A stretch of 64,000 nt of DNA from assembly GCF_038967635.1 (NCBI RefSeq), contig NZ_CP152413.1, positions 2,914,001-2,978,000 on the forward strand. Reading direction: 5' to 3'. Of the stretch, positions 37,161 to 45,013 are shown one piece after another. Below the pieces are notes generated by a model, which worked only from the letters and a program-made list of their open reading frames with translations, made no database searches and had not been told where the DNA came from. Numbering within the stretch: position 1 is the first letter of the stretch; the number at the start of each line of letters is the position of its first letter. A program made the translations under genes and the position numbers. The stretch is from Bradyrhizobium sp. B124. GTDB lineage: Bacteria > Pseudomonadota > Alphaproteobacteria > Rhizobiales > Xanthobacteraceae.

Positions 37161-39017
37161 CTAATAACCGAGCGCATGCGGCAAGGCCGTGCTGATGGCG
37201 GGCACGAAGGCGATCACCAGCAGGCACAAGAGCAGCAGGCCGAGATAGCCTGAGATCGGCTTGATGGTCTGCTCGATCGGCACATTGCCGATCAGGCAAG
37301 CGCCGTAGAGGCCAAGACCAAGTGGTGGCGCAAAGAGCCCGAGCCCCATCGCGATCACAAGCACGACGCCGAAATGCAGCGGATCGATGCCGAGCTTGAC
37401 GGCGACCGGCAGCAGCAGCGGCCCGAAGATGATCAGCGCCGCGGCGCCCTCCAGCACCGAGCCCATCACCACCAGCACCAGGATCGACAGCAGCATGAAC
37501 AGCCAGACGCCGTGGCTGCCCGAGATCGCCAGCATGAGGTCGCCGACCGCGTGCGGCACCTGTTGCAGCGTGAGGATGAAGGCGAGCGACTGCGCCGCCG
37601 CAACGATGAACAGCACGAGGCCCGAGCGCGTCGCCGATTGCACGAAGCAGTGCGCGAGGCTCTTGGCGCCGAGTTCGCGGAACAACAGGCTGCCGACGGC
37701 GATGGCGTAGACCGCGGCAAACGCGGAGATTTCGGTTGCGGTGGCAAAGCCGCTCTTGAAGCCGAAGAAGATCATGAAGATCAGCCCGAACGAGGCGATC
37801 GCGCCGGTCCACAGGCCAGATACTGCGGCGCGCGGCTCGGCCTCCACATTCGCGGCAGGACGCTTGCCGAAGATGATCGACACCGCGATCAGCGCCAGCG
37901 CCATCAGCGCAGCGGGCAGCATGCCGGCGACGAACAGTCCGCCGATCGACAGATTGGCGACGAAGCCGAGAATGATGAGGTTGATGCAGGGCGGAATGGT
38001 CTCCGCCATGACCGCGGAGGCGGCGAGCAGCGCCACCGCGCCGCCCGGATTCTGCCGCGAGCGGCGCGCCGCCGGGATCAAGACCGAGCCGACCGCGGCA
38101 ACGTCGGCCATCTTGGAGCCGGAGATGCCGGAGAACAGCACCATCGACATCACCATCACGACGTTGAGCCCGCCGCGCATGCGTCCGACCGCACGCTGCA
38201 ACAGCTCGATCAGCCGGACCGACATGCCGTTGGCTTCCATCAGATAGCCGACCAGGATGAAGAACGGGATCGCCAGCAGCACGAAATTGTCGATGCCGCG
38301 CGCCATCTGCTGGGCGAAGATCACACCGGGCAGCGTGCCTTCCACCCAGATGAAGATCAGCGCCGCCAGCGCCAGCGCAAAGCCGATCGGCAATCCGCCG
38401 AACAGCGTGAGGAAGAAGCCGATCAGCATCAACGCCTGCGACGACGGCACCGACGACGGCGCAAGCGCGTCCCAGGCCAGATAGAGGCCGGCGATGATTG
38501 CGGTCGCGACGATGCCGGCCACCATGTCGCGCAGCGGCCGGCCACAGAACGTCTCGAGCGCGAAGATCGTCATGAACGCCGCGCCGACGCCCATCGGATA
38601 GAACGTCCATTCCAGCGGCAGGCCGGAGCCGGAGGTCTGGCCGGTGGTCAGCCAGCCCATCTTGACGGCGTTGAACGCGACATAGCCTGCGATGATGGTG
38701 ACGAGCAGCGCACCGACCGCGTCGACGACGCGGCGCACGCCCGGCGGCAGCATGTCGACAAAGAAGGCGACACCGAGATTCTCGCTGCGCGCGAGCGCGC
38801 TCGCCGCGCCGAAGAAGCTCGAGCCGACCATCAGGCCGCGGGCGACGTCGTCGGACCATTCGACCGGCGCATTGAACAGGAAGCGGGCCAGCACCGAGAC
38901 GCACACCACCACGAGATCGGCGGCGAGCAGGACCGCAGCGATCGCGTCACTGACGGCGAGCAGCGGCGCCGTGATCCGATCGGCGCTGCCTCTCGTCGCA
39001 ACTGCAGCGACTGACAT
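37161..39017 (-). CDS. Fused TRAP transporter membrane protein (DctQ-DctM)
   Basis: A 618-aa fusion of the small (DctQ, about residues 1-190, four helices, with the WSDDVARGLMVGSSF region) and large (DctM, about 195-618) TRAP membrane subunits. The DctM part contains IPFFILVGYLMEANGMS and the VLFSGISGSKMADVAAVGSVL signature. TRAP carriers import organic acids with sodium. It is translated just after dctP (9-nt gap) and just before the hydroxyacid dehydrogenase. Confidence 0.94.
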   Translation of the reverse strand: MSVAAVATRGSADRITAPLLAVSDAIAAVLLAADLVVVCVSVLARFLFNAPVEWSDDVARGLMVGSSFFGAASALARSENLGVAFFVDMLPPGVRRVVDAVGALLVTIIAGYVAFNAVKMGWLTTGQTSGSGLPLEWTFYPMGVGAAFMTIFALETFCGRPLRDMVAGIVATAIIAGLYLAWDALAPSSVPSSQALMLIGFFLTLFGGLPIGFALALAALIFIWVEGTLPGVIFAQQMARGIDNFVLLAIPFFILVGYLMEANGMSVRLIELLQRAVGRMRGGLNVVMVMSMVLFSGISGSKMADVAAVGSVLIPAARRSRQNPGGAVALLAASAVMAETIPPCINLIILGFVANLSIGGLFVAGMLPAALMALALIAVSIIFGKRPAANVEAEPRAAVSGLWTGAIASFGLIFMIFFGFKSGFATATEISAFAAVYAIAVGSLLFRELGAKSLAHCFVQSATRSGLVLFIVAAAQSLAFILTLQQVPHAVGDLMLAISGSHGVWLFMLLSILVLVVMGSVLEGAAALIIFGPLLLPVAVKLGIDPLHFGVVLVIAMGLGLFAPPLGLGLYGACLIGNVPIEQTIKPISGYLGLLLLCLLVIAFVPAISTALPHALGY

Positions 39018-39026
39018 GCGCCGACC

Positions 39027-40058
39027 TCAGGCTTGGGTGGCGCGGATCAGATCGACGACGGCCTTCGCCTCGGGCCGCGCCTTGATGAAATTGTCGGTCT
39101 GCGGCAGCACGCGCTTGCGGAACGCCTCCTTGTCGCATTCGACGACCGTGACGCCCTTCTCGACCAGGGTCGCCAGTGCCTCCTTCTCCACCGCGAGCCC
39201 ATGTGCGCGGGTTTCGGTCGCGGCCTGCTTCGCCGCGTCAAGGAAGCCCTCGCGCAGCTTGGGGGCCATGCGATTGAAGGTGGTGTCGCTGAAATAAACC
39301 GCGAGCGGCGAGAAGATATGCTGGGTCAGCGCGTAGTGCTTCGCCGTCTCGTAGAACTTGCTCGCCAGGATGGTCGGCGGATCGTGCTCGAGGCCGTCGA
39401 GTACGCCGGCCTGCAGCGCCGTATAGATCTCGCCGAACGCCAGCGGCGTCGCCGCGGCCCCCATCAGGCGCAGGCATTCGGTGATGATCGGGTTGGGCAG
39501 CGTGCGGATCTTCAGGCCGGCGAGGTCTTCCGGCCTCTTCACCGGCTTCTTTGTCAGCACGCTGCGGGCGCCGAAATTGTAGGCCCAGGCGATGATGTGG
39601 ATGCTGCCGCCCTTGAGCAGCGCATCCTCGATCGGCTTCGCCGCGCCGGCATCGAACGCCTTGGTCTGCTGCTGGTAGCTGGTGAAGAGGTAGCCGAGAT
39701 CGAACGTGCCGACCAACGGCACGAGGTTCGCCGAGATCGACGAGCCCGAGACCATCAGGTCGATCACCCCGAGCTTCACCGAGTTGATGACGTCGATCTC
39801 CTGGCCGAGCTGGTTGTCGGGGAAGAAGGTGACCTCGATCTGCTCGCCGAGCCCGTTCGCCTTCAGGCTCTTGACGAGGTTGTCGTAGTAGACGCGGCCG
39901 TTGGCATATTTGGGATCGTTCGGAAGCGACGACGAGCACCGCATCTTCATGGTCGCGGCCTGCGCGCGGCCGATGATCGCCGGCGCGGCGGCGAGCCACG
40001 CCGCGGCAGCAGCCGACGACCGCAACACGATGCGGCGGTTCACATGCTTCGAGATCAT
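39027..40058 (-). CDS. TRAP transporter substrate-binding protein (DctP)
   Basis: A 343-residue periplasmic receptor of the DctP family. The start at 40058 is preceded by GGAGGAG and begins MISKHVNRRIVLRSSAAAAAW, a Tat-like/Sec signal ending near GRAQA. Family segments include FFPDNQLGQEIDVINSVKLG and the ligand-binding Arg region LKIRTLPNPI. The open frame extends far upstream to 41330 but that part is noncoding repeat and fadR antisense. It is the first gene of the operon, divergent from a FadR-type regulator. Confidence 0.93.
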   Translation of the reverse strand: MISKHVNRRIVLRSSAAAAAWLAAAPAIIGRAQAATMKMRCSSSLPNDPKYANGRVYYDNLVKSLKANGLGEQIEVTFFPDNQLGQEIDVINSVKLGVIDLMVSGSSISANLVPLVGTFDLGYLFTSYQQQTKAFDAGAAKPIEDALLKGGSIHIIAWAYNFGARSVLTKKPVKRPEDLAGLKIRTLPNPIITECLRLMGAAATPLAFGEIYTALQAGVLDGLEHDPPTILASKFYETAKHYALTQHIFSPLAVYFSDTTFNRMAPKLREGFLDAAKQAATETRAHGLAVEKEALATLVEKGVTVVECDKEAFRKRVLPQTDNFIKARPEAKAVVDLIRATQA

Positions 40059-40129
40059 GATGATGCTCCTCCCCAGGAACGGATCTTGTTGTCTCAGCCA
40101 CCCGCCTTGTTGGTGCGAGCTTGGCAGCG

Positions 40130-40154
40130 CTTTTGTCATAATGTATGACAAAAG
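40130..40154. promoter_or_regulatory. Perfect 25-bp inverted repeat, probable FadR-type operator
   Basis: CTTTTGTCATA, ATG and its exact complement TATGACAAAAG lie in the gap between dctP and the divergent GntR gene. FadR-subfamily proteins bind TNGTNNNACNA-like palindromes; here TTGTCATA/TATGACAA fits that pattern. It is about 70 bp from either start codon. Confidence 0.8.
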
Positions 40155-40217
40155 ACATTCGGTTGTGCAAGAGTGCCGCGGCGGCGGCGCAGACAACCAA
40201 CCGCAGCGAGGCTTCCG

Positions 40218-40964
40218 ATGTTCCAGACCTCCAACGCGTTGCGCCGGAGCGTGCACAGCCAGGTCGCCGACCGCGTCGGCAGCAGCATCGTGCGCGGTGA
40301 GATCCGCGTCGGCGAGACGTTGCCGCCGGAAATGCGGATCTGCAAGATGATGGATGTCAGCCGCACGGTGGTGCGCGAGGCGATGCGGACGCTGACCGGC
40401 AAGGGGTTGATCGAGTCGCGGCCGAAGAGCGGCACGCGGGTGCGGCCACCCGAGCAGTGGAATCAGCTCGATCCCGACGTGCTGCGCTGGCACCTCGAGA
40501 CCGCGGAGATCGATCGCTATCTGGCCAAGCTGTTCCAGCTGCGCTCCGCGGTCGAGCCCGCCGCCGCAGCGCTGGCAGCGACCCATGCCGGGGAAGACGA
40601 CATCGCCCGCATCCGCGCCGGATGCGACGGCATGGACGCGGCCAAGACCAACGACGACTTCGTCGCCGCCGACATCATCTTCCATCAGGCAATCTATTTC
40701 GCGACCCGCAACGAGTTTTTCTGGCCGATCGCGCAGATGTTCGAGATCACCCTGCGCCAGAGCTTTACGATCGCAGCCCCCGGCTCGCACCGCCCCCGCG
40801 CGCTGATCGAGCACCGCGCGGTGCTGGACGCGATTGTCGCCGGAGATGCCGAGGCTGCACGCGAGGCCACGGTGGTGCTGCTGACGCATTCCGCCGACGA
40901 TCTGGTGCGAATTCGGGGGCGGGAGTTCGAGACGCCGGCGAACAAAGGCGCGCGCAAGCGGTGA
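40218..40964 (+). CDS. FadR-subfamily GntR transcriptional regulator
   Basis: The N-terminal winged helix (about residues 8-75, SIVRGEIRVGETLPPEMRIC and VSRTVVREAMRTL) is followed by an FCD ligand domain with DIIFHQAIYFATRN and HRAVLDAIVAGD supplying metal-ligand residues. The 248-aa form from the ATG at 40218 is complete. It probably represses the divergent TRAP operon until its organic acid ligand binds. Confidence 0.93.
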   Translation: MFQTSNALRRSVHSQVADRVGSSIVRGEIRVGETLPPEMRICKMMDVSRTVVREAMRTLTGKGLIESRPKSGTRVRPPEQWNQLDPDVLRWHLETAEIDRYLAKLFQLRSAVEPAAAALAATHAGEDDIARIRAGCDGMDAAKTNDDFVAADIIFHQAIYFATRNEFFWPIAQMFEITLRQSFTIAAPGSHRPRALIEHRAVLDAIVAGDAEAAREATVVLLTHSADDLVRIRGREFETPANKGARKR

Positions 40965-40988
40965 TGAGCGCACAACTCTCTCCCCATC

Positions 40989-41110
40989 GTCGTCCTGGCG
41001 AAAGCCAGGACCCATACGCCGCGGCGGATGTTGTAGGCGGGACTCGTCGTTCCAGCGGTGCATAACAATCGGCATTCGGGGTAATGGGTCCTGGCTTTCG
41101 CCAGGACGAC
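40989..41110. repeat. Large inverted repeat, GTCGTCCTGGCGAAAG element
   Basis: GTCGTCCTGGCGAAAGCCAG at the left is mirrored exactly by CTGGCTTTCGCCAGGACGAC at the right, with CCCATAC versus GTAATGGG as a further near-match. Each arm is itself a hairpin. The left arm resembles 4929-4955. The element lies in the gap after the fadR-type gene. Confidence 0.8.
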
Positions 41111-41145
41111 ATCGAGTAGGTGGCGCGATCTCGGGCAAGTTCGGT

Positions 41146-41253
41146 GTCATCACCCGCGCATGCATGCGCGGGTGATCCAGTATTCCAGAGACGCCTGTGC
41201 TTGAGCCGAGGGGTCGCGGCGTACTGGATCGCCCGGTCGAGCCGGGCGATGAC
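41146..41253. repeat. Large inverted repeat, GTCATC...TACTGGATC element
   Basis: The left arm GTCATCACCCGCGCATGCAT continues to GATCCAGTAT, and the right arm begins TACTGGATCGCCCGG and ends GGGCGATGAC, so the outer ends mirror each other. The right arm matches the serB-degP repeat near 5020-5050. The whole 40965-41348 gap consists of this and the preceding element. Confidence 0.75.
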
Positions 41254-41348
41254 AGTTGTGGTGGGGACGCAGCTTCGCATTGAGTTGCCCGTCGGTCTGC
41301 TTTGCCGCACCTGACGGACTCTTTGCACACGCCGCTGCGCAGCTCCCG

Positions 41349-43439
41349 CTATTTCGACCGCGCCACCGTGGTGCCGTCCCAATCCTCATCGCTGGGATTG
41401 GCGAGCTGATGCCTGCATCGCGCGATCATCTGCGTCGAAGCCACGTCCGTGCCGCGGAGTTGCAAGGACCTCTCGAACGCTGCGATCGCTGCGGTGAAGT
41501 CGCCGGCGCGCCAGGCCGCAAGCCCGGTCTCATAGGACGCGATCCAGTCGCGCACGATCGCGCCCTCGTCGGCCATGGCGATCAACTCGTAGATTTCCAG
41601 CCCGCCGGCGCGGCCGTAGACGGCGAGCCGGTCGAGCTCGCGGACGACAATGCGGTCGCCGGCCAGACGCCGCGTCTCCGGACCGATGATGATGGTCGAT
41701 CCATAGACCTTGTTGGTGCCCTCGAGGCGGCTCGCGATGTTCACGGCGTCGCCGATCACGGTGTAGTTGAGCCGCACTTCCGAGCCGATATTGCCGACCA
41801 ACATGTCGCCGGAATTGATGCCGATCCGGATCCTGACCGGCTCCCCCTTGTCATCGGCGAGGCCGGCCTGCGCGACCGCGCGCTGGCAGGCGAGCGCCGC
41901 CCGGCAGCAATCCGCGGCATGATCCGGATTGGCCGCCGGCGCGCCCCAGAACGCCATCACGGCGTCGCCGATGAACTTGTCGATGGTGCCGTTCTCCTGC
42001 TGGATCGCCGCGGAGACGATGTCGAAGTAGTGCGACAGCAACGGGATGATGCGGTCGCCGAGCCGTTCCGACATGCCGGTGAAGCCGGCGAGATCGACGA
42101 ACATCACGCTCATCGGCCGCACGGCGCCGCCGAGCCGCGCACCGTTGCCGTCGCTGACCAGCCGCCGCACCAGATCGGCCGGAATGTATTTGCGGAACGC
42201 GGCGAGCCCCTGCGCCATGTCGCCGATCGCGCCCGAGAGGTTCTCGATCTCGGCAAGGCGCGACGGATGCCGCTCGACCTTGTCGAGATCGAAACGCTCG
42301 ACATGCCGGATCTCGCCGACCACCTTGATCAGGGGCGCCGCGATCAGGCGCTGCGCCAGCCAGGCCGACAACAACCCGGCGGCCGCGATCAGCGCCGCGA
42401 GCCCGATCAGCAGGTTGCGGATCGTCATCCGCACCGGGCCGAGGAATTCGGATTCCGGCACCACCGTCACCAGCGACCAGCCCGGGAACGAGATCGGCGT
42501 CAGCACCGCCTGATAGGCCTGCCCGTCCAGCGTCACCTGGGACCGGTACGCCTCGCCCTCGCCGGGATCGTAGGCCTTGCCGGCCTGCCTGACCGCGGCG
42601 ACCGCAACCGGCAGCAGCGGGTGGTCGGTCTTCAGCGCATTCAGCTCGTCGGCGTCAGCATCGGGCGACGCGATCACGCCGCCGTCGCGATCGAGCAGGA
42701 AGGCGCCCGCGGACTTGCCGACCGTGAGCTGCGAGAGGAAGTTCGACACCCGGGTCAGCTCGATGATGATGGCGAGCACGCCGGTGCGCTCGCCGTCGAC
42801 GTCGATCGGCACCGCCAGCATCGCGGCCAGCCGCTCGCCGCGGGGCAGCGTCGTCAGCGTCGACCATTGCTGGTCGCGGGCCGCGATCGCATCGCGAAAC
42901 CAGGGCTGCTCCGTGACCAGATATTTGCCGTCCTCGACAGTGCTGCCCTTCGGCTTGATGTCGATGCCGGCATAGTCGTATTGATCGGCCCGCAGCTTGC
43001 GGTCGGGCGAGATGGTCAGCATCTCGAGGCCGGCGTCGCCGAGCTTGTGGGCGCCAAAGAACGAGCCGTCCGGCCAGCCGAAGACAACCCACGAAATGGT
43101 CGGTTGCGACTGCAGCTGCGACAGGAACACGAACTGCCGCTTGCGCGCGTCGCGGGCGTCGAGCACCTTCTCGGTCAACAGCGTCCGCACCGCAGTCATC
43201 GACGAGCGCGCTTCGGTCGTGATCGACTGCAGCTCGTCGCCGACCGCGGAGACGATCTGGTCGTTGATGGTGTCGGCGAGCGTCTGGCTCACCCGTTGTG
43301 CGGTGCGCCACCACAACAGATGCACGCCGACGGCGCTGACCACGATCGAGGTCAGGACGAGGGCGGAGATGGCGCTGCGGATGCCGATGCGCATCGATGA
43401 GGTCCGGATCAGCGGTTGCTTTACCGCATTACGGAACAT
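41349..43439 (-). CDS. Membrane-bound Cache/HAMP/adenylate cyclase
   Basis: A 696-aa receptor cyclase. The N-terminal membrane helix (about residues 20-40) is followed by a periplasmic dCache sensor domain (about 50-345). A second membrane helix (about 355-378, LLIGLAALIAAAGLLSAWLA) and a HAMP linker follow. The class III cyclase domain has VMFVDLAGFTGMSERLG, IDKFIGDAVMAFWGAP and GEPVRIRIGINSGDMLVGNIG. The metal-binding Asp pair is present, so it is probably active. The start at 43439 is a judgement; a Met 15 codons downstream is also possible. Confidence 0.92.
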   Translation of the reverse strand: MFRNAVKQPLIRTSSMRIGIRSAISALVLTSIVVSAVGVHLLWWRTAQRVSQTLADTINDQIVSAVGDELQSITTEARSSMTAVRTLLTEKVLDARDARKRQFVFLSQLQSQPTISWVVFGWPDGSFFGAHKLGDAGLEMLTISPDRKLRADQYDYAGIDIKPKGSTVEDGKYLVTEQPWFRDAIAARDQQWSTLTTLPRGERLAAMLAVPIDVDGERTGVLAIIIELTRVSNFLSQLTVGKSAGAFLLDRDGGVIASPDADADELNALKTDHPLLPVAVAAVRQAGKAYDPGEGEAYRSQVTLDGQAYQAVLTPISFPGWSLVTVVPESEFLGPVRMTIRNLLIGLAALIAAAGLLSAWLAQRLIAAPLIKVVGEIRHVERFDLDKVERHPSRLAEIENLSGAIGDMAQGLAAFRKYIPADLVRRLVSDGNGARLGGAVRPMSVMFVDLAGFTGMSERLGDRIIPLLSHYFDIVSAAIQQENGTIDKFIGDAVMAFWGAPAANPDHAADCCRAALACQRAVAQAGLADDKGEPVRIRIGINSGDMLVGNIGSEVRLNYTVIGDAVNIASRLEGTNKVYGSTIIIGPETRRLAGDRIVVRELDRLAVYGRAGGLEIYELIAMADEGAIVRDWIASYETGLAAWRAGDFTAAIAAFERSLQLRGTDVASTQMIARCRHQLANPSDEDWDGTTVARSK

Positions 43440-43584
43440 ATCCGGGATTGTTTCACCAGCCCGGGACGCAACGCAGCCCCCGGACACGGGCCTGTGACCA
43501 TAGTTGAATGCATCTGCGACGAAACTTCTGGATTGTTGGCAGCGTACACGCCAAGACAGGACAGCTATCCTCGAAGGTTCCTTG

Positions 43585-44316
43585 ATGCACGACGTCACGA
43601 TCCCGGCCGCCTTGATCGCCGGTCTAGTCAGCTTCCTGTCGCCCTGCGTGCTGCCGCTGGTGCCGCCCTATCTGATCTACCTGACCGGTGCGACCATCGA
43701 GCAGGTCAACCAGGACGGCGACACCGCGGCCTCCAAGCGCGCGGTGATGATCTCGGCGGTTATGTTCGTGCTCGGCTTCTCGACCGTGTTCGTGGCGCTC
43801 GGCGCCAGCGCGTCGATCGTCGGCGGGCTGGTGCGCGCCTGGTCGGCCGAGCTCTCGATCCTGGCCGGCATCGTCATCATCATCATGGGCCTGCACTTCC
43901 TCGGCATCACCCGGATCGGCCTGTTGATGCGCGAGGGGCGGCTGACCGCACCCAAGCCGGTCGGGCTGTGGGGCGCCTATGTCATGGGGCTTGCGTTCGC
44001 CTTCGGCTGGACGCCCTGCATCGGGCCGATCCTCGCCGCGATCCTCTCGATTGCGGCCGCGGAGGCCACGGTGACCAAGGGCGCCAGCCTGCTCGCGGTG
44101 TATTCCGCCGGGCTCGGCATCCCCTTCCTGGTCGCCGCCTTTCTGGTCGAGCAGTTCTCCTCACTGTTCGCGCGGATGAAGCGCCACCTCGACACCGTCG
44201 AGCGCGTGATGGGCGTGCTGATGGTGATCACCGGCATCGGCTTCCTGACCGGCGCGGTGTCCGGCGTCAGCGTCTGGCTGCTGGAAACCTTCCCGGCGCT
44301 GCAAAATATCGGCTAG
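43585..44316 (+). CDS. ccdA: CcdA/DsbD-type thiol-disulfide transmembrane protein
   Basis: A 243-aa protein with about six helices; it passes electrons from cytoplasmic thioredoxin to periplasmic thiols in cytochrome c maturation or similar reactions. The redox Cys residues lie in VSFLSPCVLPLVPPYL and GWTPCIGPILAAIL, the pattern of CcdA. The ATG at 43585 begins the first helix; an upstream frame to 43504 has no such match. Its neighbours here are thiol/metal genes, not other cytochrome c biogenesis genes. Confidence 0.93.
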   Translation: MHDVTIPAALIAGLVSFLSPCVLPLVPPYLIYLTGATIEQVNQDGDTAASKRAVMISAVMFVLGFSTVFVALGASASIVGGLVRAWSAELSILAGIVIIIMGLHFLGITRIGLLMREGRLTAPKPVGLWGAYVMGLAFAFGWTPCIGPILAAILSIAAAEATVTKGASLLAVYSAGLGIPFLVAAFLVEQFSSLFARMKRHLDTVERVMGVLMVITGIGFLTGAVSGVSVWLLETFPALQNIG

Positions 44317-44344
44317 GGCCCGTAACAAGCCCGCCATGTCAGGC

Positions 44345-44370
44345 GAAACTCCCACCATGACGCGGCCGTA
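44345..44370 (+). promoter_or_regulatory. Possible ECF-type promoter of the DoxX gene
   Basis: GAAACT, 16 nt, CGTA followed by GCT. The 8-mer CCGTAGCT is identical to that at the two bufferin precursor promoters; the -35 hexamer matches GTAACC in four of six positions. The ATG is about 80 nt downstream. Confidence 0.45.
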
Positions 44371-44451
44371 GCTTTTGGCTCGTGCCGGTTGACGTGCGTT
44401 CGCACCGAACGCCGGCGCAGGCTGCGTGGCGGAATATTGGGAGGGTTTCGC

Positions 44452-44916
44452 ATGAACTTCATCGTCAACCTGCTGATTCTGCTCCCGGCGCGGATCGCCT
44501 CGCATTTCTCCTGGGCCGGGCCGCTGATCATGCGGATCATCGTCGGCTACACCTTCATGCTGGCCGGCTGGGGCAAGCTCACCAACCTCGCCCAGGTCAC
44601 CGAGAACTTCGTGGGCTGGGGCATTCCCTTCCCGACCATCCTCACCCCGTTCGTGTCCGGCGTCGAATGCTTCGGCGGCGCGATGCTGATCCTCGGCCTG
44701 TTCACCCGCATCCCCGCCGCGATGCTCGCGGTGGTGATGATCGTCGCGATCAAGTCGGCGAAATGGGGCGACGTCGACTCGCTGGAGACCCTGCTCGGGT
44801 TCGAGGAAGCGACCTACTTCGCCGCCTTCATGTGGCTGGCGATCGCAGGTCCCGGCGCCGCCTCGCTGGACCGCCTGCTGGTCAACGCGGTCGAGGGCCG
44901 GAAGGCGCCGACCTGA
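44452..44916 (+). CDS. DoxX family membrane protein
   Basis: A 154-residue protein with four helices (for example IMRIIVGYTFMLAGWGKLT and AAMLAVVMIVAIKSAKWG), typical of DoxX. GGAGG lies seven bases before the ATG at 44452. DoxX-type proteins recur in bufferin clusters, where they are often encoded with the DUF2063/DUF692 genes; their biochemical role there is not defined. It lies 135 nt after ccdA. Confidence 0.9.
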   Translation: MNFIVNLLILLPARIASHFSWAGPLIMRIIVGYTFMLAGWGKLTNLAQVTENFVGWGIPFPTILTPFVSGVECFGGAMLILGLFTRIPAAMLAVVMIVAIKSAKWGDVDSLETLLGFEEATYFAAFMWLAIAGPGAASLDRLLVNAVEGRKAPT

Positions 44917-45013
44917 GATTAGCCCGGAAGGCCGGCTCACAATGCCGTGACATCGCGAGCCCCGATGCCGGCGGCCCCGTAGCTCAGACAACCCTCGCCT
45001 CCGGGAGCGCGCC

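Noticed and set aside
40059..41330. Open frame extending the DctP gene upstream by 424 codons
   Set aside because: It runs antisense through the regulator gene and repeat DNA; the DctP signal peptide and GGAGGAG site fix the start at 40058.
44947..44981. ECF-type promoter before the DUF255 gene
   Set aside because: CCGTAGCT is present but the best -35-like match (GTGACA) is 25 nt away; kept only as part of the motif finding.
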